The notes below the pieces were generated by a model. The model was not told the origin of the DNA, did no database searches, and saw nothing but the letters and a program-made list of their open reading frames with translations. Shown piece by piece: positions 42,481-54,248 of a stretch of DNA of 64,000 nucleotides. The DNA comes from Miscanthus floridulus (taxonomy: Eukaryota > Streptophyta > Magnoliopsida > Poales > Poaceae): NCBI RefSeq assembly GCF_019320115.1, contig NC_089581.1, positions 15,153,100-15,217,099 on the forward strand. The letters are read 5' to 3'. The translations under genes were made by a program, and so were the position numbers. How positions within the stretch are numbered: position 1 is the stretch's first letter; each line of letters opens with the position of its first letter.

Positions 42481-43790
42481 GCGCTGGCTCGCTGAGCTCC
42501 CCAAAGGAATCTCCCCCAAAGGAGAAGCTGTTAGGTCACCCAAGTCAATCGAGAGGCTCGGACCACCACCGAGATACAAAAAACAAAGAATAGCGATTCT
42601 TATGCAGGTTACTCCAACCTCGTCGCGAACATCAGGGCCCGAACCCCGCATGAACACATCTGGTAGGAGCTTTTCCATCACTCATGCCACCAAGGTAACA
42701 TTGCCGACCCCGCCTTTATTTCAATTAAATTATACATTCAAACATTACATATGCAAAACATTGCATCCCAACGCTTCGTGTCGCGTCACGAAACGGCCAT
42801 CGCCTCATTCGATATAGGTGGCAGCAGGCTGAGGTTTGAAGGCCGGCCCACAAAGGGCTCGAGGCCACCTCGTGCCGAACAGAGCCAGTGAGAAATAACT
42901 GAGACGAGCCCCAGCGGCCCTGCCTGACCCTGCTCAGAAGCGGACAGGGACGTCTTAACCTTTTCTCGTTCAATTCTAACCCCGAGCTAAACCCACACAA
43001 TCTCCATCAAGGAGAGGCCATCGGGCCACCTGAGCCTATTGAACGGCTTGGGCATTTGCCAGAAGGCGGGTTAAGAAGTTATGGAATGCCACCAAAGGGC
43101 TCTACCAACCCCATCAGCAAATGATGGACCCGGATTCCACATGAACATACCCGTTAGCGAGCTCATTGAGCGCGATACTCGAACCATCGAGGCAAGTGTC
43201 GTCTACTCAGCCCCTCTGATTACAAAAATCGAGGACGGGGTAACACGCGAAACACGACCGACCCCTATCAGACCCTAATAGGGCTCAGGGGCACGAGCCA
43301 CTTGATGCAGGGACATAGGTTCAAAGACCCCCTTTGCCGAGCCCATAGAGTCCCCATTTAGGGAATTTTGTTGGAAGGCAGGACGGGGAATGGTGGAACG
43401 CCATCCAAGGACTTTACCGACCCCGTCACAAATCCATGGAGCAAGATTCTGTCTGAACATCCCCGTTGGCAAGCTCATCAGGCACACCATCGCTCTGGTC
43501 TCTAGTAACACCCAACCCCAGCAACCCCAAGGGGTCGGCTCTCACTCAGGGGCTGGTAAAGATTCCCTCCTCGCGTCAAGACCAGTGATAAGATTTGGGG
43601 GAACAGATTGGTAAGACCGCAAAAAACAAACGACCAGACGGCCACGAGTAGAAGGTGAAATCTAACAAAACAAAATTACAAAGCAAAATCACAAAATTGC
43701 TTCCAGACTCGAAAATACCGACACTTGTTCACATATTACATATAGGTTGTGCTCAAAATTATTCGACTAACTACTCCCGCGAAGGGAGAA
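42481..43790 (+). other. Gypsy non-coding region between integrase and antisense gene
   Basis: No domain is seen. Two related ~300-bp blocks share AAGGGCTCTACCAACCCCAT / AAGGACTTTACCGACCCCGT and GGACCC...CCACATGAACAT (around 43090 and 43400), so part of it is an internal duplication. Confidence 0.55.
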
Positions 43791-43799
43791 CCATTTCTT

Positions 43800-46700
43800 T
43801 CAGATTATCTGCCAGGTTTTTTGTAAGGGGAGCCACCACCTTCTCAATTGCCTCTAGCTCATCATCCTCATGGTAGGCGGGAAACCTTCGTGCATCACCT
43901 TCAGGTTGATCTCCTTCTCGTAATGAGCATGGGCGACGGTGAAGGCCTAGGTGATCTCGGCGTGAAAAGCACTCTCCTCAAGCTGGCCCACCCAAGCCAT
44001 GATACTAGCGGCATGGGTCGCAGGCGAGCTGGTCCCATCCTCTTGTGCCACCTGCAGGTTGTCGCAGACTACTAGAACGGCGAGGGACAGGCGATCATAT
44101 TCATCACCTTCAGCTTGAAGAAGCCACCGCGCCTCGACAAGATCGGTGCGCAAACCAAGAGAAACTTCCTCGGCATCCAACCGTCGGGTCACCTCAACTC
44201 CAAGATCCGTCTGGCATGCCTTGGCCTCCCAACGCGCTTCGTCGTGCTCTTGGGTCATCCGCTCGATCACTGCGGCATCCTGGTTCGCCTTCTCCTGCAA
44301 CATCGCGGACCTCTCCTTAGCCTTTAGCTTGAGGTCCCGCTCTATCTGTAGCTCCGCTAGGAGCTCACTGGCTTTCTCACTAGCTGCGACATTCTTCTAC
44401 AGCAGCTCGTCTCGCTCCTTTCGAAGCCTGGCGATCTCCTCCTCATCCAGCTTTGTCCTCGCCGACAAATCCTCAAACACCCCATGGGCATCCTCCATGT
44501 CCTGACGCGCCTGGACCTCCCGCTGCTGGGTGGCAGCAAGCTGCGCACCCACATCTCCTCGCAGCCGGGCCTCCTCGACAAGGCGATCCCATTCCACCTT
44601 CTGTTCGTGGAGGAATAGGGATTTGTTCTGACTGCGAGCAACAATGACCTAAAAAGAAGACTGGTGTCAGAAACACAAAAATACTTGGAAAAGGAGGAAA
44701 ACGAGGAAGAACGAGCAAATACCTGACTAGTAGGAACAACAATTTCATGCAGGGCCCCTCTGACCTGGTTCAGGGCATTCATCATTGTCGAAAGCCCAAA
44801 GTCGAGACTTTCCCGCTCCATGCTCTCGGAATGGTCATCGAGCGTAAAAAGGACCAACGTTGGGTCCTAAGCGTTCATCCACTGAAGCGGCGGCTCACCC
44901 CGCACAGGGGAGCAGCTGCCTCCCGACAAGGGGGTCGGAGGCGGCTCCCTCCTGATCCTATGCGGCACCACCGCCACGCTTGACGACCCTCTGGCCATGA
45001 CCGCCTCCATCCGGCCTACCTCGTCCGCCATGGCCTGGGCTGCCAATGGCATCAACTACGCCACCCCCTTGGACGCCATCACGGCAACATCCAGCCCCGC
45101 CAGGCTTGGTATGGCCGCGACCACTTTCGCCTAGGTCTCCGGCGGCACGGACTGCACTGCGCCCTCAAGCACCACCTTCGTCGATGATACCAGACCCTTG
45201 GCCAGCTATACCATGCCTGCCACGGAAGATGCCGCCTACTCAGCAAGCACCAAAGGCGCGGGCGCCACCGCAGGCGCCATCGGATCGACCAACATGGCTC
45301 CAACATCGGCACCACTCCTGCCCGAAACGGGGGCGACACCGGGCAGCACCATCCGTCCTGCCTGAATGGCAAGGCTCTTCTTGGGCGCCAGCCCTAGGGA
45401 GTGGCCCGTCCGCAAGAACCTACATAAAGGTAAAAGCCATTAGGTCAAAATATAAAAAAGGGGATGAAAACAAGGGAATCAGCGGCTTACACTGACACCT
45501 TCGGCCGGCAGAAGTGTTTTGGGGATGGATCGCCAGATCCCTGCCTCGACTTGTCTGGGTGGGACTATTTCGAGCCTGCCCCCTACTCTGAGGCAGGAGG
45601 GCTCATCTCCACCATCTCATGGGGCACGGCACCAGAGCCACTCCCCTCCACCGTCTCATGGGGCGTGGCACTAGAGCCGCTCCCCTCCACCATCTCATGG
45701 GGTGTGGCACCAGTGCCACTCCCCTCCACCATCACCTCGGGGTCGGTGGCAGCAGGCCCGCCTTCCCCCATCCACCGATCCTTGGCCGGCACGCCGTGTG
45801 AAGCGGCGGACTCTCCGGCCTCCACTGACCTCACTGACTCGCTTCCCTCCGCGTGGAACGGGAAGGGTCCCTGCATGGACAGGTGGGCACTTGTTAGCGT
45901 GTCCTCATCCTCCATGATGCCCCAATCCACATCGACAACTACCTTGTCATCGTCATCATCGTCGTCGTCATCATCACTGCTCACGTCCTCTCCCTGATCC
46001 CGTGCTTCCTGCTTCAGTCGTTTCTTCTTCTTCATCTGCTCCCTTGCATTCTTGTCCCGCTCAGCTACGAGTCGATTTGCCACTGCCACGGCCTTGTCCT
46101 TTGGCAGCGGAACTGGACTGTCTTTGAAAACTAGCCCCCTCGGTTGGTTCCAATGTCACAAAAGCGAGTATCAAAAAAATGGAGATTCAGGAAAAAGAAA
46201 GAGCACGGGAGAAGAAGGCTTACGAATTCGAAGAACCCAGGTTCTGGCCGCATTGGGGGATGTCCAGGCACCGGATACACAATGTTGAGGACGCCGCCTA
46301 TGAAATCCTTCGTCGGCTCTGTCGCCTCCTTAATGCGCTGCGCCACTTCCGAGAAAGGGAGCGCCTCGTCAACAAGCATCGTCCCCTCGAACGACATCTC
46401 AGGCATCATCCGATGCAGGGGAAGCGTGCGCACCATCAGTGGAGCCACCCTCCTTGTATGATAGGCGCCGATAATCCCCACCCCCTTTACGCCCCGTTCC
46501 TTCAGGACTTGGAGGGTGAAAAGAAGGTCGAAAAGGTGTTTCTTATCTTTGAACTAGACGCCCCAAGCCCACGACTCCGGAGCCTCTTCGATAAGGCGCC
46601 CGGTGTACCTCGGTAGGGTGGCACTCACATCATCCCTGACATAAAACCACTACGAGTGCCATCCCTTGTTAGAAGTCGCCAGACGCATGAACGGGTAACC

Positions 46701-47260
46701 CCTCGACCGAGTATGGCGCAGATGAACACTGGCGCATCCCATCGGCATGCTCACATCCTTCCCCCCAATCTTCCTTTTCAATAAACTAACGGTAAAGAAA
46801 TACCGCCACAGATCAAAATGGGGATCGATCCCCAGGAAACCCTCGCATAGGGCAACAAATGCCGCCATATGTTGAACCCCATTGGGAGTAAGATGCTGTA
46901 GCTCCACCTTATAATAATCCAGTAGCCCCCGAAGGAATCTATGTGCGGGTACCGCAAATCCCCGCTCATGGAAGATGGCGAAAGATATGACATACCCTTC
47001 GGGCGGCGCCGGCTCACCCTTGTTGCTAGGTAGCAGCCACTCCTGGATGGTGGACAATGGACGGAGAAGGCCATGGCGGACAAGGCCCTCCAAACACCGA
47101 GAGGTGATGCTAGATCTGCCCCACAACTCCATTAAAGTGATTGGGGAGAAGGTGGGCGCGAGCTCGACGATGGCTACAAGGCAGGTGTAAGCTTGACGGC
47201 GGCTGCAACACGAACGCGAGCCGGTCAACGGTGGCGGTGCGGGCGTAGGAGGCTGGGGTG
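43800..47260 (-). pseudogene. Antisense gene of the Gypsy element (putative gypsy-type transposon domain)
   Basis: Read on the minus strand, from the 3' LTR side inward, four blocks follow. Block 1 (47228-46650, 192 codons) holds EGYVISFAIFHERGFAVPAH, LLDYYKVELQHLTPNGVQHM and FVALCEGFLGIDPHFDLWRY, the domain I know as putative gypsy type transposon. Block 2 (46481-46131) holds GAYHTRRVAPLMVRTLPLHR and SEVAQRIKEATEP. Block 3 (46089-45583) is acidic, with a run of ten Asp and a 13-residue repeat HEMVEGSGSGATP. Block 4 (44857-43947) is a long coiled-coil-like tail rich in Glu, Ala, Arg and Gln. AT-rich gaps between blocks look like introns. Its role in the element is unknown. Grande-type elements carry a comparable antisense ORF. 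Confidence 0.75.
45611..45740 (-). repeat. 39-bp minisatellite encoding a 13-residue repeat
   Basis: Copies start at about 45611, 45650 and 45689, with a fourth partial one at 45728 (core CTCATGGGG and CCACTCCCCTCCACC). The period is a multiple of three and the antisense protein reads HE(M/T)VEGSG..ATP in each. The repeat is therefore coding, not neutral. Confidence 0.85.
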
Positions 47261-47898
47261 ATTGGTGGCGGATGTTTCAGACGCAAAGGCAAGGGAGCGA
47301 AATACGGAACCTTGGGGGCAAACCCCGTGGTTTTATAGGGGCAACGGACGCGAGAAGGGCAACCATCTGCCTCGATCTTCGGGCCTGCCACGCACACCGC
47401 CGCATTACGTTGCGGGACACGCGCCCGCAGTCCCTATCCTCTCCCACCAAAAATCATGGTGGACGGTTCACCTTCCCTAGGCAAATCCGGACTCTCTACC
47501 CACCTGGGAAACACAGGGCACGAAGACTTTTTCCTCTTTGGCCCACCTAGGGCCCAGAAGCTCGGTGGCCAGCCCAACTGAGGATGGGTCCACGAACGAT
47601 CCGAAATCAAGGACGCAAGTATTACTGGGATCTCGGTCCACGGTCAAGCCCCAGTTAGGTCAGCCCTAAATGAGATCCCCGCGAATGGGATACCACGACC
47701 CCTCGAAAAAATATCCAGTTGATGAAAAACTAAGTCCTTCAGCCTTACCCATGAAGGGTCCGATACAACCCTCGGGCGACCCTACTCACCCGAGGGCTCG
47801 GGGGCTACACCCATCGGGTGCGCTCGCGCACACCTTCCGGCAAAGTAACTTCGATGAAACCGAGAACACCCCCCAGGCGATTGTATCCAAATCACCCG

Positions 47899-47914
47899 GA
47901 GGCTCGGGGGCTAC
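47899..47914 (+). other. Polypurine tract of the Gypsy element
   Basis: GAGGCTCGGGGGCTAC ends at the TGTCGGGG start of the 3' LTR. It is G-rich rather than purely purine, as in this LTR group. Confidence 0.65.
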
Positions 47915-49336
47915 TGTCGGGGACCTAATACTGGGGTACCCCAGGAGGTGGAACCAATAACCATCGAACGTTAAAAACTTCAGGACGGACAAGGGTGCCG
48001 CTACGTTCCTTGCCCGAATGACAGAATTTTGGTTCCGTCTCGCCCGACGCCTTTAGGCTAGCCTCGCCCCGCCCAAGGGCTAAGGGCTAGTCTTTGCCTC
48101 CGCCCGACGCCTTTGGGTCAGCCTCACCTTGCCCGAGGGCTAAGGGCTGGCCTCCGATCCGCCCGACGCCTTCAGGATAGCTTCACCTCGCCCAAGGATT
48201 GAGGGATAGACTCCGCCTCGCCCGACCCCTGGGGGGGTGGGCTTGGTCACGCCCAAGGGATAAGGACTGGACTCTATCTCGCCCGACGACCGAGGATGAA
48301 CCTCGCCCCATTCGATGTCCAAAGACTGGTTTTGTCTTACCTGATAACTTCTCCTTTGTTCCCTCATATCATGGGCACAGAGCAAGATTAGACGTTCGGG
48401 TCAACCACGGCTTCAAGGACCATACCCTGTGCCCCGGCAGGAAAGGTACTACCAAGGAATGACTAGACGGGTGCTTTAGACCCTTCCGAGCGCCGCAGAG
48501 CCCAAAAGGTATTACAGGAGCATGCTCCTCGCCCTGTAGAGTTGTAGGCGCTGCCTTTAGCTCTGGGACATGGAACCCGACGAAGATATACGACAACCAC
48601 TACACTCTAGAAAAAGGTTTGCGATCTCCACGAAGGATGGACATGCCATCGCCACGTTATGGACCCAAGGGAGCGGCGCCCGCTTCCCGACCCCTTGGGT
48701 CCACCAAATCAAAGGACCTTGCCCACAACGCTACTCCGGACCCTGACCCCGCGTCCCTCCGACAGAGACTCATAGGAGCCAGGAGGCGTGCGGAGCAAGG
48801 TTGGGCAAGGTTCATAAGTCAAAACCACTGTACTGCAGCCCATATCCTGCGCAGGGCAGTATTCTGCAGACATCCTAACATTCTACAGGGGCGTCAACAG
48901 TATTGTAGGCGCTTATCATCCTTCGCACTCATCAGAATGAGAAACCAGACTAGGTAGACGTGAGCCACAAGACTAGGTAGAGTACGCATTCTAAGCCCTC
49001 ACCCTTGTAAAGCCAGCCCCTTCATCTATAAAAGGGGATGTGCTTCCTCCAAATAAACGGCCCCAAACAACATGAGACACACACACAGTCAAGCTGCTAC
49101 CAAGCTCTTGGCCTCCTTTTGACCCTTCCATCAGAGACTTGGGACATGTCCCTCTCTTGATCGTTTGTATCCCCTACTACGAACCATTCATGGTGCTAAT
49201 AACACGAGCAGCAATAAACTAGACGTAGGGATATTCAGCCCGAACCAGTATAAATCTTGTGTTCTTTAGCGCACCATCCAAGCCTAACACGCATTACTAT
49301 AAATTTACTTACCGGTGCTTGTACGAAACACCGACA
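47915..49336 (+). repeat. 3' LTR of the Gypsy element (1422 bp)
   Basis: Same ends as the 5' LTR and the same ~60-bp units. TATA box TATAAAAG at 49027-49034. It is followed by ATCCT (49337-49341). Confidence 0.92.
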
Positions 49337-49341
49337 ATCCT

Positions 49342-49849
49342 AAACCCGGTCATGCACTTCTCTACACAACCTTTGACCAGTGAAATGAAATGCCCTAGGT
49401 TATACATTTACCTTGCGCATTCCACTTCATCTCCTTCGATGTCGATGCAACACATGCACCAACCAATCACCAAATGATATGATCCACTTCATATCATCAT
49501 GTGACCGTATTGGTTCATCGATCTTAACTTCACTTGCTCTCCATCGTTGCCTCGGTCCATCGGCGCCAAGTCATCACTCAACTTGCCCTTCACACTTACA
49601 ACCAGTCCGTCGAGCCAAGTCTTGTCTTGATCTTCTCCACCTTGATCACATGACTCCATGTCATGTCTAATATATAATGAGCTCCTTCATCACAAGTGTG
49701 AGCCTTTGCAACATCTCCGAGCCACTTCACTTCATGGCATGAGTTGCTCACACAAATACCTGTGGACTAATCACCTATGTCTCACTCAACCACATATTCA
49801 TCCACCTAAGGTTGTCACTCAATTACCAAAACCAAACAAGTATCTTTTA
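49342..49849 (-). mobile_element. SIRE-like solo LTR, second part
   Basis: It continues the LTR cut at 35392 (text AAACCCGGTCATGCACTTCT, then CATTCCACTTCATCTCC). It ends ACCAAACAAGTATCTTTTA, the reversed LTR start with one change from CTTTCA. GTGGG follows, near-matching GTAGG on the far side. Confidence 0.75.
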
Positions 49850-50287
49850 GTGGGGAAATTTTTGGTGCCACCTAAATCATGTCCATATGACTATATGTAC
49901 GATTATATGTAATCGTTTATTGTTTATGTCAAGTTGTGCAATTATGTTGAAGCCTTAAATTGCACTTAAATTTGTATAGAAAATTATAAATTTATATATA
50001 TATTTACTGTGTGCAAAAAATAACTTGTGAAAACTGAAGCATGGCTTGAGTGATTAGATTTTTCGTGGCGATCGTTTAGGTTAATTTATCGACTTGACAT
50101 GATTGCTCATATTTTTTTATATGTACTGTAAAGTCTAAGGTCCTTTCTTTCAATGGTATGCGACATGCCCATTTAAGCAAGGCTCTACGGTGACTTCATA
50201 AATCTCGAGATCTAACGGTTTAATCTTTCGGAGATGTTTGTAGAGATGATTTTATTATCTAGTTGTGTTTTGAATAATTATATTATC
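49850..50287. other. AT-rich intergenic DNA
   Basis: No gene or clear repeat is seen. Confidence 0.5.
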
Positions 50288-50289
50288 TA

Positions 50290-50538
50290 CTCCCTCCGTC
50301 CATAAAAAGTGTTGCTATGAAATTTGCATTGGTCTTAAGTTTGACTAGGCTTCTAGAAAGTATTAATAATATCTATATATCTAAATAAGTTTATTACGAA
50401 AAATATATTGAACGATGCATCTAATGATACTAATTATATGCTATAAATATCAATATTTTCTTATATATGTTTAATCAAAATTGAAAATGTTTAACTTCTT
50501 AGAAATTGAGAATGACACTTTTTATTAGACAAAGGGAG
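50290..50538 (+). mobile_element. Stowaway-type MITE (249 bp)
   Basis: Ends CTCCCTCCGTCCATAAAAAG and ...CTTTTTATTAGACAAAGGGAG are inverted repeats. TA lies on each side (50288-50289 and 50539-50540), as in Tc1/mariner elements. Confidence 0.85.
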
Positions 50539-50540
50539 TA

Positions 50541-51071
50541 GAAGATATTAATAGCTATATATAACAATTTTCATTAAATATTAATAAAAACTATAAGATA
50601 TACTAGTAAAAAAATGTCGCCATATGCTAGGGGGCATGGCCCCTGCCGGGCCCCCCCTTGGCTCCGCCATTGGGTATATGGGTCGATCTATGGGTGCGTT
50701 CACTGCAGCAATGTGTCATAAAAACAATGCTTTCTACCTTAATACAATGATACACTAATCGTATGCGTATTTGATAAATATATATATATATATATATATA
50801 CATTGATGTGTATAAAATACTTGTAAAACCTCTTCAGATAATCTTAATGGAAAGTTTCATTACGTGATTTTTCAAGAATGCCACATCATTTTTAGATGTT
50901 TAGGTTGATAAATGAAACGGCCTCTTCCAATGTACCATTTTATTTCACAGATTCATAGGATAGCCAAAATCATTTAGTAGTTTCATGATGTCGAGAGAAA
51001 AAGGTTTAGAGATGAAACAAATTGCTCTCAGTGGAGTTTTTGACCGAATCAGCAGGGAAATCTCCTACCTA
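50541..51071. other. Intergenic DNA with a (TA)n run
   Basis: No gene is seen. A (TA)n microsatellite of about 23 bases is at 50778-50800. Text around 50700-51010 (AAAACAATGCTTTCTACC, ATTTTTCAAGAATGCCACA) looks like an old Tourist MITE without clear ends. Confidence 0.5.
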
Positions 51072-52110
51072 TTTTTTTCTTTTTTTCATTAAATAAAAGA
51101 ATGATAATTACAGCATGTACAGAAGGGGAAAAGGAAGACAAAAAGTTACAAGGCTTACAAGCCCAAAGAGAAAAGTACAATCAAATTGAGTAGCTATCTC
51201 TCCAGGTCTTGAGTGGGTTTTGCCTTCGGGGCTTGCCCTTAGTGCACACTTGGCCAAGTTCTTCCTTGAAACATCTCTTCCGATCAGTGATATTGATTTG
51301 TCCATTATCAAAGATCACCGCGTTTCTCGTTGTCCAGATGACCCAACATGCAGTGATGCAAATTTCTCTGAATAGGGGACTACCAAAATTCGATCTGGCA
51401 CCATGTCCAAAGGTGGTAGATTCAGGTTCCAAAAGATGGGAATAGTGTTCCAGCATGCTTGACTGAAGGCACATTCAAAGAATAGATGGAAGCTTTTTTC
51501 TTCATGACTTGCATTGCGAAGGACATAATTGTAATCATCGAGCTCCATGTTCTTTCTTCTCAACAGGTTTCTTGTGTTCGGTCTGTCCCTTTGGAGGAGC
51601 CAAAAGAAGAATTTGTGCTTTCCCAAATTACTTGATCCCCACATCCAAGTAAAAAGAGGAGAGGCTTCTGTGTTTCCAAGCAAGATGCTGTAGGCTTTCT
51701 TACTGCTAAATTTCGAGGTACCCCAGGAATAGCTCCAGCTATCATTACCATTGATGTCCCAATTATAGTTTCTTCTACTAATTCTAGTATCTCTTCCAGC
51801 TGTGTTGCTGCTTGGACTGGCAGTGGCAATCTGAAGACCATATCTACATCTTGATCAAGAAAAAACCTGATGGAGCACTTAGGCTTTCTGTTGAAGGAGA
51901 AGAGTTGTGGAAACTTATCCTTGAGAGGTTGGCCTGCCCATGTACCAACCCAGAACAGCTCAGTGTTGCCCTTTATAGGAATGCAAGTTGAAAGGTTCTG
52001 AAACTTATCAAACAACTTGAGTATTTCTTTCCACCAGAAAGAGCCAACAGGGCTCCTAGCCTGTGGAGGAGTGTGAGTGTTGGAGTAGAAGCTGTACCAT
52101 GCCAGAGTTA
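51072..52110 (-). pseudogene. 3' fragment of a LINE (L1-type) with RT zinc-binding domain
   Basis: On the minus strand, pieces in shifting frames encode SPVGSFWWKE-like text, KGNTELFWVGTWAGQPLKDK, SPLFTWMWGSSNLGKHKFFF, the zinc-binding part LLQRDRPNTRNLLRRKNMEL with ECAFSQACWNTIPIF, and CWVIWTTRNAVIFDN. This is the C-terminal tail of plant L1-type polyproteins, after RT. At 51073-51095 the plus strand is T-rich (TTTTTTTCTTTTTTTC), the reversed poly(A) end. The 5' part is missing, as is usual for LINE copies. Frameshifts show decay. Confidence 0.8.
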
Positions 52111-52280
52111 CCTAGGGAATGTTGGCACTGTTGTAAAATTTAGTTTCACCCTGATGAAACCCAACTCTTCTTTCTCCTCATAAATTTCATACAATGACAC
52201 CAATTTTGTCTATACGGCATGTTATTTAGTAAGATTGAAACTCTAGTGAAGAATGACCTCATCTTTCAAAGGTTTCAAGA

Positions 52281-52419
52281 GGCCCTGTTCGCTGGTCTGA
52301 AACTTGGCTGAAACTGGCTGAAAAAACACGGTTCCGACTGAATTGTTGTGAGAGAAAAACACTGTTCCGGCTGAAAAAAAAGCCAAACAAGTTGAATATG
52401 GGGTAAGCCGAACATAACC
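52281..52419 (+). mobile_element. GGCCCTGTTCGCT-type MITE
   Basis: 139 bp. The left end is GGCCCTGTTCGCTGGTCTGA. The right end is GGGGTAAGCCGAACATAACC, mutated from ...AACAGGGCC. Family core AGAGAAAAACACTGTTCCGG. Confidence 0.75.
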
Positions 52420-52879
52420 TATATTCTAGAAGAAACTAATGGTCAAAAGTACGGCATTTAAGACCAGTCAAAGTCAATGTGTCAATTATTTGTAACCGTA
52501 GAGAGTAAATTCCTATTAAATGAGTGCTACGTCAGATTTTCCAGTGGCATGCCATAAAGTTAAGGGCCAGAGAGGAAAATTTGTATTGCTCAATGAGAAA
52601 AATCATGCACAGGTTTTGGACCATTGTCATAAGCACTCGTCACAGCTTAATGACTTCTAGAATTGCCAGGTGAATATAAGAAGCGTGGGAAAATTTTCCA
52701 TTGCAATCATTAAAGCAACCAATTCAGCTCTTGGTTGGCGTAATCAGTAATCAGGCAAACTCTTGGCTGGGTAGCTATTGATTGAACTAGACATCCTTTT
52801 ATCCGTGGACAAAATTTGAACGTCTGAATTCTTATATTTCACTACAGGAGTACACAATCACGACGTTCGGCTGCACTTA
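52420..52879. other. Intergenic DNA, no gene recognised
   Basis: Unremarkable sequence between two MITEs. Confidence 0.5.
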
Positions 52880-53247
52880 GGCCAGTCTCAATGGAGTTTC
52901 ATGGGGGGTTTCATGCACAATTAATAAGGTGCCACGTCAGTTTTTGCATGAAACTGGGAGGAGAGAGAAGAGATTCGTTTCATGGCCATGAAACTTATCC
53001 GCACTGTTTCCAAAACTTTGGAAACGCCGTGAAACCTGCACTGAGGCCCTTCCTTCGTTTCATCGCGACTTTTCTTCTCCGGGACCACGCGGGGAAGAGA
53101 GGGATGATAGGGATAGGTGGGACCTGTGAATAGTAAAATAAGGGATGAAACCGTGCCATGAAACTTTGCACTGTGGGAGAGACTCGTTTCATATCAAAGT
53201 TTCACGTGTTGGAAACTGGGAGGTGAAACTCTCCATTGAGACTGGCC
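52880..53247 (+). mobile_element. Tourist-type MITE (368 bp)
   Basis: Ends GGCCAGTCTCAATGGAGTTT and ...CTCTCCATTGAGACTGGCC are inverted. TTA flanks both sides (52877-52879 and 53248-53250), the PIF/Harbinger signature. Repeated TTTCATG/CATGAAAC phrases fill the middle. Confidence 0.88.
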
Positions 53248-53448
53248 TTAAAATAAGCGGCAGCCGACTGCTGTTTTTTTTTCTCCTCTCACAAATTACT
53301 ATTTAAGCAGCCGGCTGCGGCTAGAGTCATCATTTATTTATCCATTCCCAAAATCCCAAGAAAGTAGTTAACCCTCGTCATCCGCCAACAACTTGTGTAG
53401 GCCAAGCGGCATCAATATTTACGTCTATTAGGTCATGTTTGGCAATAA

Positions 53449-53643
53449 GGTCAGTCTTAGTGGAGTTTCATCAGAGTTTCATGGGCATTAAATAGGCTGA
53501 TGTGGCACTGTATTGATGAAGAGAGAGATGATAAGAGTTTCATGGGAGTAGAGAGAGTTTCATGGGGATGAAACTCTTCTGCACTATTTCTAAAATATGA
53601 ATGTATTGGTAACAGGGCCATAAAATCCCCACTGAGAGTGGCC
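53449..53643 (+). mobile_element. Tourist-type MITE (195 bp), related to the one at 52880
   Basis: Ends GGTCAGTCTTAGTGGAGTTT and ...TCCCCACTGAGAGTGGCC are inverted. TAA flanks both sides (53446-53448 and 53644-53646). Confidence 0.82.
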
Positions 53644-53794
53644 TAAGACTCAAGAATCACTATAAACAATCACAAAGACCTCCTCGGGAATGTGTTTATT
53701 TTATAAGGTCAAGGCGTACGGGGGGCTTTGGTCCCCCACCTGAGTTTTTACTGAGAATTGCCCAAAACGTCATGGCAGTGAGCAATGTGACTCA

Positions 53795-54026
53795 GGCCCC
53801 GTTTAGATCCAAATTTTTTTGGATTTTGGTTATTGTAGTACTTTCGTTTGTATTTGGCAATTAGTGTCTAATTATGGGCTAATTAGGTTCAAAAGTTTCG
53901 TCTCGCGATTTCTCACCCAACTGTACAATTAGTTTTTTTTTCGTCTACATTTAGTACTCTATGCATGTGCCACAAGATTCGATGTGACGGATACTGCGCA
54001 AATTTTTTTGGAATCTAAACAGGCCC
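53795..54026 (+). mobile_element. GGCC(T/C)(T/C)GTTTAG-type MITE (232 bp)
   Basis: Ends GGCCCCGTTTAGATCCAAAT and TTTTTTGGAATCTAAACAGG, then CCC. The interior TAATTATGGGCTAATTAGG and CGTCTCGCGATTTCTC matches 30266-30506. Confidence 0.8.
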
Positions 54027-54083
54027 TCACCCAAACATTTCTTGTTTTCGTTTTTGGTGGTTGGAACTGTAGAAACAAAAGCT

Positions 54084-54248
54084 AGTACTCTTTTTATTTT
54101 GAATTATATAAGACGTTGACTTTTTTAAACACATAGATTTTACTGTATACTTAGTTATACATATATCTACATATATAGTTAGAACGACACATGTATATGT
54201 ATCTATAACAGTTAAAACATCTTATAATTTAAAACAAATGGACTAGTA
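54084..54248 (+). mobile_element. Degenerate Stowaway-like MITE
   Basis: It has TAGTACTCTTTTTATTTTG at the left and AAACAAATGGACTAGTA at the right. The interior ATTATATAAGACGTT matches, inverted, AACATCTTATAATTTA. Confidence 0.65.

Larger units (their letters stand above)
35393..49336 (+). mobile_element. Complete 13.9-kb Ty3/Gypsy retrotransposon with antisense gene (Tat/Grande-like), decayed
   Basis: LTRs are 35393-36821 and 47915-49336, both TGTCGGGGACC...AACACCGACA, with a perfect ATCCT duplication outside. The plus strand has primer site, gag, protease, RT, RNase H and integrase in the Ty3/Gypsy order. About 5.4 kb between integrase and the 3' LTR carries a gene in the opposite orientation. 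Size and layout match the Tat/Grande group (established knowledge; assignment by layout). Many stops and at least two frameshifts disable gag-pol. The LTRs differ at about 37 sites over the first ~440 aligned bases, nearly all transitions, and less beyond. The insertion is therefore much older than the one in PSMG2. Confidence 0.93.
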
